Shown here: positions 7,012 through 12,771 of the stretch, piece by piece
Numbering within the stretch: position 1 is the first letter of the stretch
Layout of the letters: the number at the start of each line of letters is the position of its first letter
From: Lachnoclostridium sp. UBA7215
GTDB lineage: Bacteria > Bacillota > Clostridia > Lachnospirales > Lachnospiraceae
Length of the DNA stretch: 25,103 bases
Assembly (NCBI GenBank): GCA_002490465.1
Contig: DKUB01000048.1
Coordinates: forward strand, 1 to 25,103
Direction of reading: 5' to 3'
Translations under genes and position numbers: made by a program
Notes under the pieces: model-generated
The model's input: the letters and a program-made list of their open reading frames with translations, nothing else
The model's database searches: none
What the model was told of the DNA's origin: nothing

Positions 7012-7104
7012 AGCAAAACCACCCTGATACTTTGACGAGTGCTAGGGTGGCATTGCTATTCCTAAACTAGGTCAACCCACCTTGTGGGCGGCTGTTCCTT
7101 TTAT
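7012..7104 (-). ncRNA. Candidate antisense antitoxin RNA
   Basis: A strong minus-strand promoter (7111-7139) would start transcription near 7104, directed at the end of the toxin gene. The RNA of about 90 bases contains a small hairpin (CCCAC-AAG-GTGGG) and a single-stranded GTTGACCT (7076-7069) that can pair with AGGTCAAC in the toxin leader. It ends in a terminator-like stem (AGGGTGG with CCACCCT) followed by TTTTG. It would overlap the 3' untranslated part of the toxin message, as in RatA/TxpA and SR4/BsrG. Ends are estimates. Confidence 0.6.
7019..7050. terminator. Shared hairpin between toxin and antisense RNA
   Basis: CCACCCT (7019-7025) pairs with AGGGTGG (7044-7050) around an 18-base loop, 15 bases after the toxin stop. 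Read on the minus strand it is followed by TTTTGC, so it fits best as the terminator of the antisense RNA. On the plus strand it would stabilise the toxin message. Confidence 0.55.
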
Positions 7105-7110
7105 GTATAC

Positions 7111-7139
7111 ACTATACCATGTCTCTTTATTTTTTTCAA
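7111..7139 (-). promoter_or_regulatory. Strong sigma-A promoter of the antisense RNA
   Basis: On the minus strand, TTGAAA (7139-7134), exactly 17 bases, then TATAGT (7116-7111). This is the best promoter in the left half of the window and has no coding sequence behind it, which points to an RNA gene. Confidence 0.7.
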
Positions 7140-7231
7140 GCATGAAATTTGTAAATTAGTATAGTAAGTCAGAACATATAAAACCATATAAGCTGCACCG
7201 TCTGCTGAGGGCGGTTTACTTTCCTGCATTC

Positions 7232-7405
7232 TCACAAAAACCCCTTAAACCCCTTCTCCACCGTTTTGCGGGGGAGCATAACCTGGTGGCCGCATCCGAG
7301 GCACTTGAGACGGAAATCCATGCCGACGCGGAGAATTTCCCAATGGTTTTCTCCACAGGGATGTGGTTTTTTCATTTTTATATGTTGTCCCACTGAAAAA
7401 TCCAT
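7232..7405 (-). CDS. DUF951 family protein (YyzM-like)
   Basis: A 57-residue protein starting at the ATG at 7405, with GGAGG four bases upstream. It reads MDFSVGQHIKMKKPHPCGEN, then HWEILRVGMDFRLKCLGCGH, then QVMLPRKTVEKGFKGFL. The KKPHPCG motif and the C-L-G-C-G-H knuckle are the signature of the DUF951 family of small Firmicutes proteins, possibly zinc-binding through the Cys residues at 17, 35 and 38 and His 40. Length is close to the usual 60-70 residues. The function is not established; relatives often lie near translation-associated genes such as ychF. It follows the 61-aa membrane protein gene by 10 bases, so both are probably on one message. Confidence 0.85.
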   Translation of the reverse strand: MDFSVGQHIKMKKPHPCGENHWEILRVGMDFRLKCLGCGHQVMLPRKTVEKGFKGFL

Positions 7406-7415
7406 ACAACCTCCA

Positions 7416-7601
7416 TTATAAAAAGCTTTTTACAAGAAAAACAATCCAGAATCCAAGACCAAACAGCAGAAGAAGAAACTGGAAAATGTGATCGGCCCGG
7501 TCAATCTGCCCTTGCATACTTGCCTTTCGCTGCTTATCATAGTCAACAGTTCCATTGATAATATCTTTGAGTTTGTCTTTGATGCTGTATTCCTCGGACA
7601 T
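7416..7601 (-). CDS. Small single-pass membrane protein of unknown function
   Basis: 61 residues from the ATG at 7601, with GGAGG five bases upstream; that site is the edge of the repeat copy at 7606-7794. The first 37 residues are charged (SEEYSIKDKLKDIING and a KQRKASMQGQIDRADH stretch). They are followed by one hydrophobic segment at about 39-60 (IFQFLLLLFGLGFWIVFLVK). The predicted form is a cytoplasmic helix with a C-terminal membrane anchor. I do not recognise a family. A longer frame extending up to 7730 exists only because the repeat happens to be open in this frame, and its residues are repeat-encoded; it should not be used as the start. The gene is 10 bases from the DUF951 gene. Confidence 0.65.
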   Translation of the reverse strand: MSEEYSIKDKLKDIINGTVDYDKQRKASMQGQIDRADHIFQFLLLLFGLGFWIVFLVKSFL

Positions 7602-7605
7602 AGAA

Positions 7606-7794
7606 TCCTCCATTCCGGAGCGTATGCGACGGGGGCGAGGAGAAATTCGCATATGCGGCGGGTTTGCCGCATTGCGATTCTCTCCTCTGCCATCAAAGCT
7701 TATTTGTGACGCTCCGGCACAAATAGCCATAGCGAACTATGTTCGCATTGTGAAAAATAATTGCATCAGCATTATTTTTCACACTAATGCCTCC
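7606..7794 (-). repeat. Structured intergenic repeat, copy 1
   Basis: This fills the whole gap between the lipoprotein stop (7795-7797) and the 61-aa gene. It matches copy 2 (9760-9927) nearly base for base, apart from a 20-bp hairpin insert (about 7728-7747, GCGAAC-TAT-GTTCGC core), one extra G, and a diverged distal hairpin. In minus-strand RNA it folds into: a TGTGAAAAATAAT/ATTATTTTTCACA hairpin, a GGCTATTTGTG/CACAAATAAGC-type hairpin, and a long hairpin with arms GAGGAGAGAATCGCA and TGCGAATTTCTCCTC. CCGGAGCGT at the outer edge can pair with ACGCTCCGG. GGAGG occurs at both ends, one just after the stop of the upstream gene and one as the ribosome binding site of the next. Confidence 0.85.
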
Positions 7795-8274
7795 TTATTT
7801 TTGCAGAACTTCATCAAGATTGATGTTGTCGGTTATTGTGACGGTATACGAATCTGCATCAAAACTTACTTTAATACAGATTCCGAGTGCCACCTTTTTT
7901 TCACCGTTTTTATCTTCGGTATCCTCACTGGCAATTGTCTCAGGGTTGCCGATGTATGCGGTAAAAGTTCCGGTCTCCTCTGAAAAGTTGTCAATTTTCA
8001 CACAGGTGGATTCGCCTTCCAAGTAGTCATAGTAAGTTTTGGCGTCCTGGAGTCCGCGGCTGTCAGCCACGTTTGTGTAGCTGTACGAAGCAGAACAATT
8101 GCTTCCGGCCGTTGCCACATTGATATCGGATAGCGAGCAGTCAGTACCGCACACGGTTGTAATGGAATCGACCCCCAGGTCTTTAACTGTATAGCGATCC
8201 GGTTTCTTATAGCTGCACGCCGTCAGGGACAGGGCAGCTATAAGAACAAGCAGGATAAGAGATGTTTTTTTCAT
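7795..8274 (-). CDS. Small exported lipoprotein of unknown function
   Basis: 159 residues from the ATG at 8274, with AAAGG seven bases upstream. The N-terminus MKKTSLILLVLIAALSLTAC is a lipoprotein signal with lipobox LTAC (Cys 20), so the mature protein is tethered to the outer face of the membrane. The mature part is acidic, Ser/Thr-rich and probably beta-stranded, with further Cys residues that could pair. I do not recognise a domain. It starts 2 bases after the kinase stop codon, so it is co-transcribed and probably translationally coupled. The upstream TTG at 8280 is too close to the ribosome binding site to be the start. Membership of a sugar operon suggests a role linked to uptake or sensing, but no binding-protein fold is evident. 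Confidence 0.75.
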   Translation of the reverse strand: MKKTSLILLVLIAALSLTACSYKKPDRYTVKDLGVDSITTVCGTDCSLSDINVATAGSNCSASYSYTNVADSRGLQDAKTYYDYLEGESTCVKIDNFSEETGTFTAYIGNPETIASEDTEDKNGEKKVALGICIKVSFDADSYTVTITDNINLDEVLQK

Positions 8275-8276
8275 AA

Positions 8277-9755
8277 TCAATCCTTTAATGTATCATAGAG
8301 TGCTTTTACTGTAGGATAAATTTCTTTAAATTTTGCATAGCGCTCATCATATTTGGCAGCCAGGGCCGGGTCCGGTTTTTCTGTTCCCGTTACTTTGACA
8401 ATTTTTCCTGCTGCTTCCTCGACAGAGGCATATTCACCGCAGGCAACGGCTGCGAGCATGGCACCGCCAAGGCCCGGACCCTCTTCGCTCTCAATAATGT
8501 TGACATTGATGTTTAATACGTTCGCAATAATCTTGCGCCAGAGCGGGCTCTTTGCGCCGCCACCGCAGATTTTGGTCTCCGTAATGTTTATGCCAAGGTC
8601 TTTGGCGATTTCGTAGCAGTCACGCATGGCGAAAGCAACGCCTTCTAATACTGCCTGTGTCATATCTGCGCGGGTGGTATCCATGGACATGCCGATAAAC
8701 ATAGCTCTGGCGTCCGGATTGTTATGTGGAGAACGCTCACCCATCAGATACGGCAGGTAGAATACAGGATTGGCTCCGAGTTTTTCATCGGTAATTGGTT
8801 CCTGTTCTTTTGCATAATCCTTTGTTCCAATAATTTCATCCATCCACCATTTGTTGCAGGAGGCAGCACTCAGCATACATCCCATCAGATGATAGTTGCC
8901 GTCTGCGTGGTCAAAAGAGTGCAGGGCGTTAAAGCGGTCAACACCAAATTCCTTGCTGGTGATAAAAATGGTGCCGGAAGTGCCGAGAGAAATATTGCAT
9001 CCGCCATCGCCAACGGTGCCGGTTCCCACAGCGGCAGCAGCATTGTCTCCGGCTCCGGCAGCAATCTTGCAGTTCGTTGTAAGGCCGAGGACAGATGCAG
9101 CTTCTTCTGTGAGGTTACCAGTTACTTCATAGCTCTCAAACAATTTAGGAAGCTGTTCTTCTTTGACATCACATATTTCCATCATTTCTTTAGACCAGCA
9201 TTTATTTTTTACATCCAGAAGAAGCATACCGGAGGCATCCGAGTAATCGCAGCTGTGTACCCCCGTCATTTTATATGCGATATAATCTTTTGGCAGCATA
9301 ATCTTTGCGATTTTTGCAAAGTTGTCCGGTTCATTTTCTTTTACCCAGAGGATTTTCGGGGCAGTAAATCCGGCAAATGCAATATTTGCCGTGTATTCGG
9401 ACAATTTATCCTTGCCGATTTCATTATTCAGATAATCGGTTTCTTTTGTCGTACGACCGTCGTTCCAGAGAATGGCAGGACGGATTACGTTGTCATTCTC
9501 ATCAAGAATAACAAGACCATGCATCTGGCCGCCGAAGCTGATACCGGCCACCTGAGAAGCATCATAACCATCTACTAACTTTTTTATTCCATCGACAACG
9601 GCATCCCACCAGTCTTCTGGTTTCTGCTCTGACCATCCCGGGTGGGGAAAAGAGAGCGGGTACTCGTTCGATACAATATTACAGATTTTGCCGCTGCCCT
9701 CCATAAGCAGTAATTTTACGGCGGATGTTCCTAAATCAACACCAATATAGTACAT
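8277..9755 (-). CDS. xylB: FGGY-family carbohydrate kinase, xylulokinase type
   Basis: 492 residues from the ATG at 9755, with GGAGG six bases upstream supplied by the repeat. It phosphorylates a ketopentose with ATP, by family most likely D-xylulose to D-xylulose 5-phosphate, feeding the pentose phosphate pathway. Visible motifs: phosphate-binding VDLGTSAVK (6-14), the GGQMHG substrate loop (75-80), ILWNDGRT (95-102), GAGDNAAAAVG (234-244) with catalytic Asp 237, SLGTSGTIF, and the C-terminal ATP-binding CGGGAKSPLWRKI. Length matches XylB (about 485-500). A frame open as far as 9806 adds 17 residues encoded by the repeat and should be ignored. It lies downstream of a fucose/arabinose-type isomerase, so the pair probably performs isomerisation and phosphorylation of one pentose. 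No transporter or regulator is linked. Confidence 0.9.
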   Translation of the reverse strand: MYYIGVDLGTSAVKLLLMEGSGKICNIVSNEYPLSFPHPGWSEQKPEDWWDAVVDGIKKLVDGYDASQVAGISFGGQMHGLVILDENDNVIRPAILWNDGRTTKETDYLNNEIGKDKLSEYTANIAFAGFTAPKILWVKENEPDNFAKIAKIMLPKDYIAYKMTGVHSCDYSDASGMLLLDVKNKCWSKEMMEICDVKEEQLPKLFESYEVTGNLTEEAASVLGLTTNCKIAAGAGDNAAAAVGTGTVGDGGCNISLGTSGTIFITSKEFGVDRFNALHSFDHADGNYHLMGCMLSAASCNKWWMDEIIGTKDYAKEQEPITDEKLGANPVFYLPYLMGERSPHNNPDARAMFIGMSMDTTRADMTQAVLEGVAFAMRDCYEIAKDLGINITETKICGGGAKSPLWRKIIANVLNINVNIIESEEGPGLGGAMLAAVACGEYASVEEAAGKIVKVTGTEKPDPALAAKYDERYAKFKEIYPTVKALYDTLKD

Positions 9756-9759
9756 ATGA

Positions 9760-9927
9760 TTCCTCCATTCCGGAGCGTATGCGACGGGGCGAGGAGAAAT
9801 TCGCATATGCGGCAGACTTGCCGCATTGCGATTCTCTCCTCTGCCATCAGGGCTTATTTGTGACGCTCCGGCACAAATAGCCGTGTGAAAAATAAGCTAT
9901 TGAGCTTATTTTTCACACTGTTCCTCC
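9760..9927 (-). repeat. Structured intergenic repeat, copy 2
   Basis: Near-identical to copy 1 and also placed directly in front of a minus-strand start codon. It is bounded by perfect 7-bp direct repeats TTCCTCC (9760-9766 and 9921-9927), i.e. GGAGGAA on the coding strand; the inner copy is the ribosome binding site of the kinase. Its distal hairpin is a perfect 16-bp stem (GTGTGAAAAATAAGCT with its complement) around a 4-base loop, longer than in copy 1. After the outer GGAGG a GTG opens a 20-codon frame (GTG AAA AAT AAG...) that ends in TAA inside the repeat. The gap between the repeat and the isomerase stop (9928-10003) holds one imperfect GC-rich hairpin around 9950-9980 and an AT-rich palindrome (CTTAATTTTTTAATTAAG). 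Confidence 0.85.
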
Positions 9928-10003
9928 AAATTCATTTATATTTTATGGATAGAGAGCGACCCGCAAGCGAGCCGCCCTCCTGGTAATATTCTTAATTAAA
10001 AAA

Positions 10004-11491
10004 TTAAGCAAAAGGATTCTCTGTTTTATAAAGCATTCCTGCCGGCTGGTTAAAGCCAATTTCGTCTACTGGAACACCGATGTATTTAAATACTTCATAC
10101 AGTGTCTTTCCGTAATGACCGAAAGCAACTGCGCCGTGGTGAGGGAAATTGCCCTCAATTAAAACATGGCGGTAGAAGCGGCCCATTTCCGGAATGGCAA
10201 AAATACCGATCGCACCAAAGGAGCGTGTGGCAACCGGAAGTACTTCGCCGTGTGCAATGTACGCACGAATCTGTGAATCAGCTGTGCTCTGCAGACGGAA
10301 GAATGTGATATCACCAGGTGCAATATCGCCTTCAAGAGTTCCATTTGTAACCTCAATCGGAAGGGAACGGGCCATAATCTTCTGGTATTTCATCTCACAG
10401 GAAGTCAGCTTGCTGGATGCCGTATTTCCACAGTGGAATCCCATAAAGGTATCTTTCAGAGTATAGCTGCCGTACTTGCCCTTGATATCCTCGTCATAGA
10501 GGTCAGCCGGTACAGAGTTGTTAATGTCAAGAAGAGTAACAGCATCCTGGCTCACAACGGTGCCGATAAACTCGGAAAGAGCACCGTAAATATCAACCTC
10601 ACAGGAAACCGGAATGCCCTTTGCCGTCAGGCGGCTGTTTACATAACATGGAACGAATCCAAACTGTGTCTGGAATGCAGGCCAGCATTTTCCGGCAATG
10701 GCAACATATTTGCGGTAGCCTTTGTGATTTTCAATCCAATCCAGCAAAGTAAGCTCATACTGTGCAAGTTTTTCAAGGATTTCCGGTTTTTTGTTTCCGG
10801 CGCCGAGTTCTTTTTCCATATCTGCCACAACACCAGGGATTCTCTCATCGCCTTTGTGGTTGTTAAAGGACTCAAACAAATCAAGCTCTGAATTTTCTTC
10901 AATTTCAATGCCCAGGTTGTACAGCTGCTTAATTGGTGCATTGCAGGCGAGGAAGTTCAGAGGACGTGGGCCGAAGCTGATGATTTTCAGCTCAGAAAGA
11001 GCGGTAATGGTACGCGCAATCGGCACAAATTCATGAATCATATCAGCACAGCCCTCTGCTGTACCAACCGGATATTCCGGTATGTATGCTTTTATATTGC
11101 GCAGTTTCAGGTTGTAGCTGGCATTCAGCATGCCGCAGTAAGCGTCCCCGCGGCCATCCATCAGACTGTTGCCGGATTCTTCTGCGGCAGCAACAAACAT
11201 TTTAGGACCGTCAAAATGTTTGGCGAGCAGAGTTTCAGAAATCTCCGGACCGAAGTTTCCGAGATATACACAGAGTGCATTACAGCCGGCTTTCTTAATA
11301 TCCTCTAAAGCCTGTACCATGTGAATTTCACTCTCAACGATACAAATCGGGCACTCATAAATATCCTCAGCACCATATTTTTTCGTATAAGCCTCTACCA
11401 GTGCTTTTCTTCTGTCAACGGACAGGGATTCCGGGAAGCAGTCGCGGCTTACAGCCACAATACCGATTTTTGTTTTTGGCATGTTTTCCAT
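10004..11491 (-). CDS. L-fucose/L-arabinose isomerase family protein
   Basis: 495 residues from the ATG at 11491; AAAGGA lies about 12 bases upstream, a little far, and no better start is visible. It belongs to the fucose/arabinose isomerase superfamily (COG2407 type), metal-dependent aldose-ketose isomerases. Signs are the N-terminal Rossmann-like part (KIGIVAVSRDCFPES; VYLGNFGPE at 75-83), the acidic metal-site block SCEVDIYGALSEF with Glu 298 and Asp 300, LLDINNS with Asp 322, and GFHCGNT with His 353. These resemble the Mn-binding Glu/Asp/His set of FucI and AraA. The C-terminus has PHHGAVAFGHYG. Length is shorter than E. coli FucI (about 590). The adjacent xylulokinase-type kinase suggests the substrate is an aldopentose (D-xylose, L- or D-arabinose) rather than fucose. 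Substrate is inference. Confidence 0.82.
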   Translation of the reverse strand: MENMPKTKIGIVAVSRDCFPESLSVDRRKALVEAYTKKYGAEDIYECPICIVESEIHMVQALEDIKKAGCNALCVYLGNFGPEISETLLAKHFDGPKMFVAAAEESGNSLMDGRGDAYCGMLNASYNLKLRNIKAYIPEYPVGTAEGCADMIHEFVPIARTITALSELKIISFGPRPLNFLACNAPIKQLYNLGIEIEENSELDLFESFNNHKGDERIPGVVADMEKELGAGNKKPEILEKLAQYELTLLDWIENHKGYRKYVAIAGKCWPAFQTQFGFVPCYVNSRLTAKGIPVSCEVDIYGALSEFIGTVVSQDAVTLLDINNSVPADLYDEDIKGKYGSYTLKDTFMGFHCGNTASSKLTSCEMKYQKIMARSLPIEVTNGTLEGDIAPGDITFFRLQSTADSQIRAYIAHGEVLPVATRSFGAIGIFAIPEMGRFYRHVLIEGNFPHHGAVAFGHYGKTLYEVFKYIGVPVDEIGFNQPAGMLYKTENPFA

Positions 11492-11533
11492 TTTGGTTAA
11501 CCATCCTTTCGTTTTCTTTTTAATAACAATTAG

Positions 11534-11562
11534 TAATTTCATTCTAATATATATATAGGGAA
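11534..11562 (-). promoter_or_regulatory. Promoter of the isomerase operon
   Basis: On the minus strand TTGCAT, a 17-base AT-rich spacer and TAGAAT lie about 45 bases before the isomerase start. The long alternating TA run makes the exact -10 register uncertain. I see no clear catabolite-responsive element. Confidence 0.4.
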
Positions 11563-11579
11563 AATGCAACAATTTTTAC

Positions 11580-11608
11580 TTGTGGAAAGTTCATTCTTAG
11601 GGTAAACT
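11580..11608 (+). promoter_or_regulatory. Promoter of the phosphofructokinase gene
   Basis: TTGTGG (11580-11585), 17 bases, TAAACT (11603-11608), about 50 bases before the pfk start. It is divergent from the isomerase promoter, and the two share a short AT-rich interval. Confidence 0.5.
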
Positions 11609-11658
11609 ATTAATTGTGAACGCCTACTTGATATACAAGGAAAGAAAGGAGTGCAGCT

Positions 11659-12732
11659 ATGAGACGAATTGCTTTTTTGACCAGTGGCGGCGACTGCCAG
11701 GCACTGAATGCTACCATGCGAGGTGTTGCAAAAACTTTGTACAATGCAGATCCGGATACGGAAATCATTGGTATTCTTGAGGGGTATAAGGGGTTAATGT
11801 ATGAGAATTACATTAAAATGAAGCCCTCGGATTTTTCCGGCATATTGACGGAGGGGGGCACGATACTCGGTTCTTCCCGCCAGCCATTTAAAAACATGAG
11901 AAAACCCGATGCCAATGGTATGGATAAGGTGCTGGCAATGGTCAACACATATAAAAAGCTGAAATTAGATTGTCTGGTAATTCTGGGGGGGAATGGAACT
12001 CAGAAGTCAGCGAATATGCTCCGGGAGGAGGGCTTGAATGTGGTTGGCCTTCCAAAGACAATTGACAATGACATCTGGGGAACAGATATGACATTTGGTT
12101 TTCAGAGTGCCGTAGACATTGCTACGAGTGCAATTGACTGTATTCACACAACAGCATATTCCCATGGACGTGTATTTATTGTTGAAGTTATGGGGCACAA
12201 AGTTGGATGGCTGACACTGCATGCCGGAATTGCCGGTGGAGCTGATGTTATCCTTCTGCCGGAAATACCATATGACATTGATGCCATTGTAGATGCGATC
12301 CAGAAGAGAACAGATGAGGGGAAACGTTTTTCCATTCTTGCGGTGGCAGAGGGGGCAATTTCCAAAGAGGATGCCGCTCTGTCCAAGAAAGAATTAAAGG
12401 CGAAACTGAAAAACAATCCATATCCAAGTGTGTCCTATAAAGTGGGGGCGGAAATTGAAGAGAGAACAGGACAGGAAATCCGGATCACTGTTCCGGGCCA
12501 TACCCAGAGAGGCGGCAGCCCATGTGCCTATGACCGTGTTATTTCCAGCCGTCTGGGTGCAGCCGCTGCACAGTTGATTTTGAAAGAAAAATATGGATAT
12601 ATGGTTGGATTTAAAAATAACGAGATTGTGCCGATTCCATTGGATGAGGTAGCGGGTAAGTTAAAGATGGTAGACCCGGATTCTTCTATTATAAAAGAAG
12701 CAAAGAACTTAGGCATAAGTTTCGGAATCTGA
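11659..12732 (+). CDS. 6-phosphofructokinase
   Basis: 357 residues, ATG at 11659 with AAAGGAG about eight bases upstream. It phosphorylates fructose 6-phosphate to fructose 1,6-bisphosphate, the committed step of glycolysis. Motifs: FLTSGGDCQALNATMRG (6-22), GGTILGSSRQ (66-75), ILGGNGTQKSA (108-118), LPKTIDNDIWGTD (131-143) with catalytic Asp 136, and GHTQRGGSP near residue 280. Gly 113 corresponds to E. coli Gly 104, typical of ATP-dependent enzymes. Lys 133 corresponds to position 124, which is Lys in PPi-dependent enzymes and Gly in classical ATP enzymes. Asn 112 replaces the usual Asp 103. It is therefore the mixed Gly/Lys type, probably ATP-dependent but not E. coli-like. It is followed by dnaX with a 39-base gap. 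Confidence 0.92.
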   Translation: MRRIAFLTSGGDCQALNATMRGVAKTLYNADPDTEIIGILEGYKGLMYENYIKMKPSDFSGILTEGGTILGSSRQPFKNMRKPDANGMDKVLAMVNTYKKLKLDCLVILGGNGTQKSANMLREEGLNVVGLPKTIDNDIWGTDMTFGFQSAVDIATSAIDCIHTTAYSHGRVFIVEVMGHKVGWLTLHAGIAGGADVILLPEIPYDIDAIVDAIQKRTDEGKRFSILAVAEGAISKEDAALSKKELKAKLKNNPYPSVSYKVGAEIEERTGQEIRITVPGHTQRGGSPCAYDRVISSRLGAAAAQLILKEKYGYMVGFKNNEIVPIPLDEVAGKLKMVDPDSSIIKEAKNLGISFGI

Positions 12733-12771
12733 TAAGAGGGGCAGAAAATCTGCTGGAATGGAGTGAAGAAT

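Noticed and set aside
7602..7730. Longer start for the 61-aa membrane protein
   Set aside because: The extra 43 residues come from the repeat. The ATG at 7601 has GGAGG at the correct distance.
8724..9578. 284-codon open frame on the plus strand
   Set aside because: It lies entirely antisense to the well-supported kinase gene, has no ribosome binding site, and its composition (Phe/Cys/His-rich) is that of a shadow frame.
9756..9806. N-terminal extension of the kinase (MRISPRP...)
   Set aside because: These residues are encoded by the repeat and not by the kinase family. The ATG at 9755 has a proper ribosome binding site and gives the canonical kinase N-terminus.
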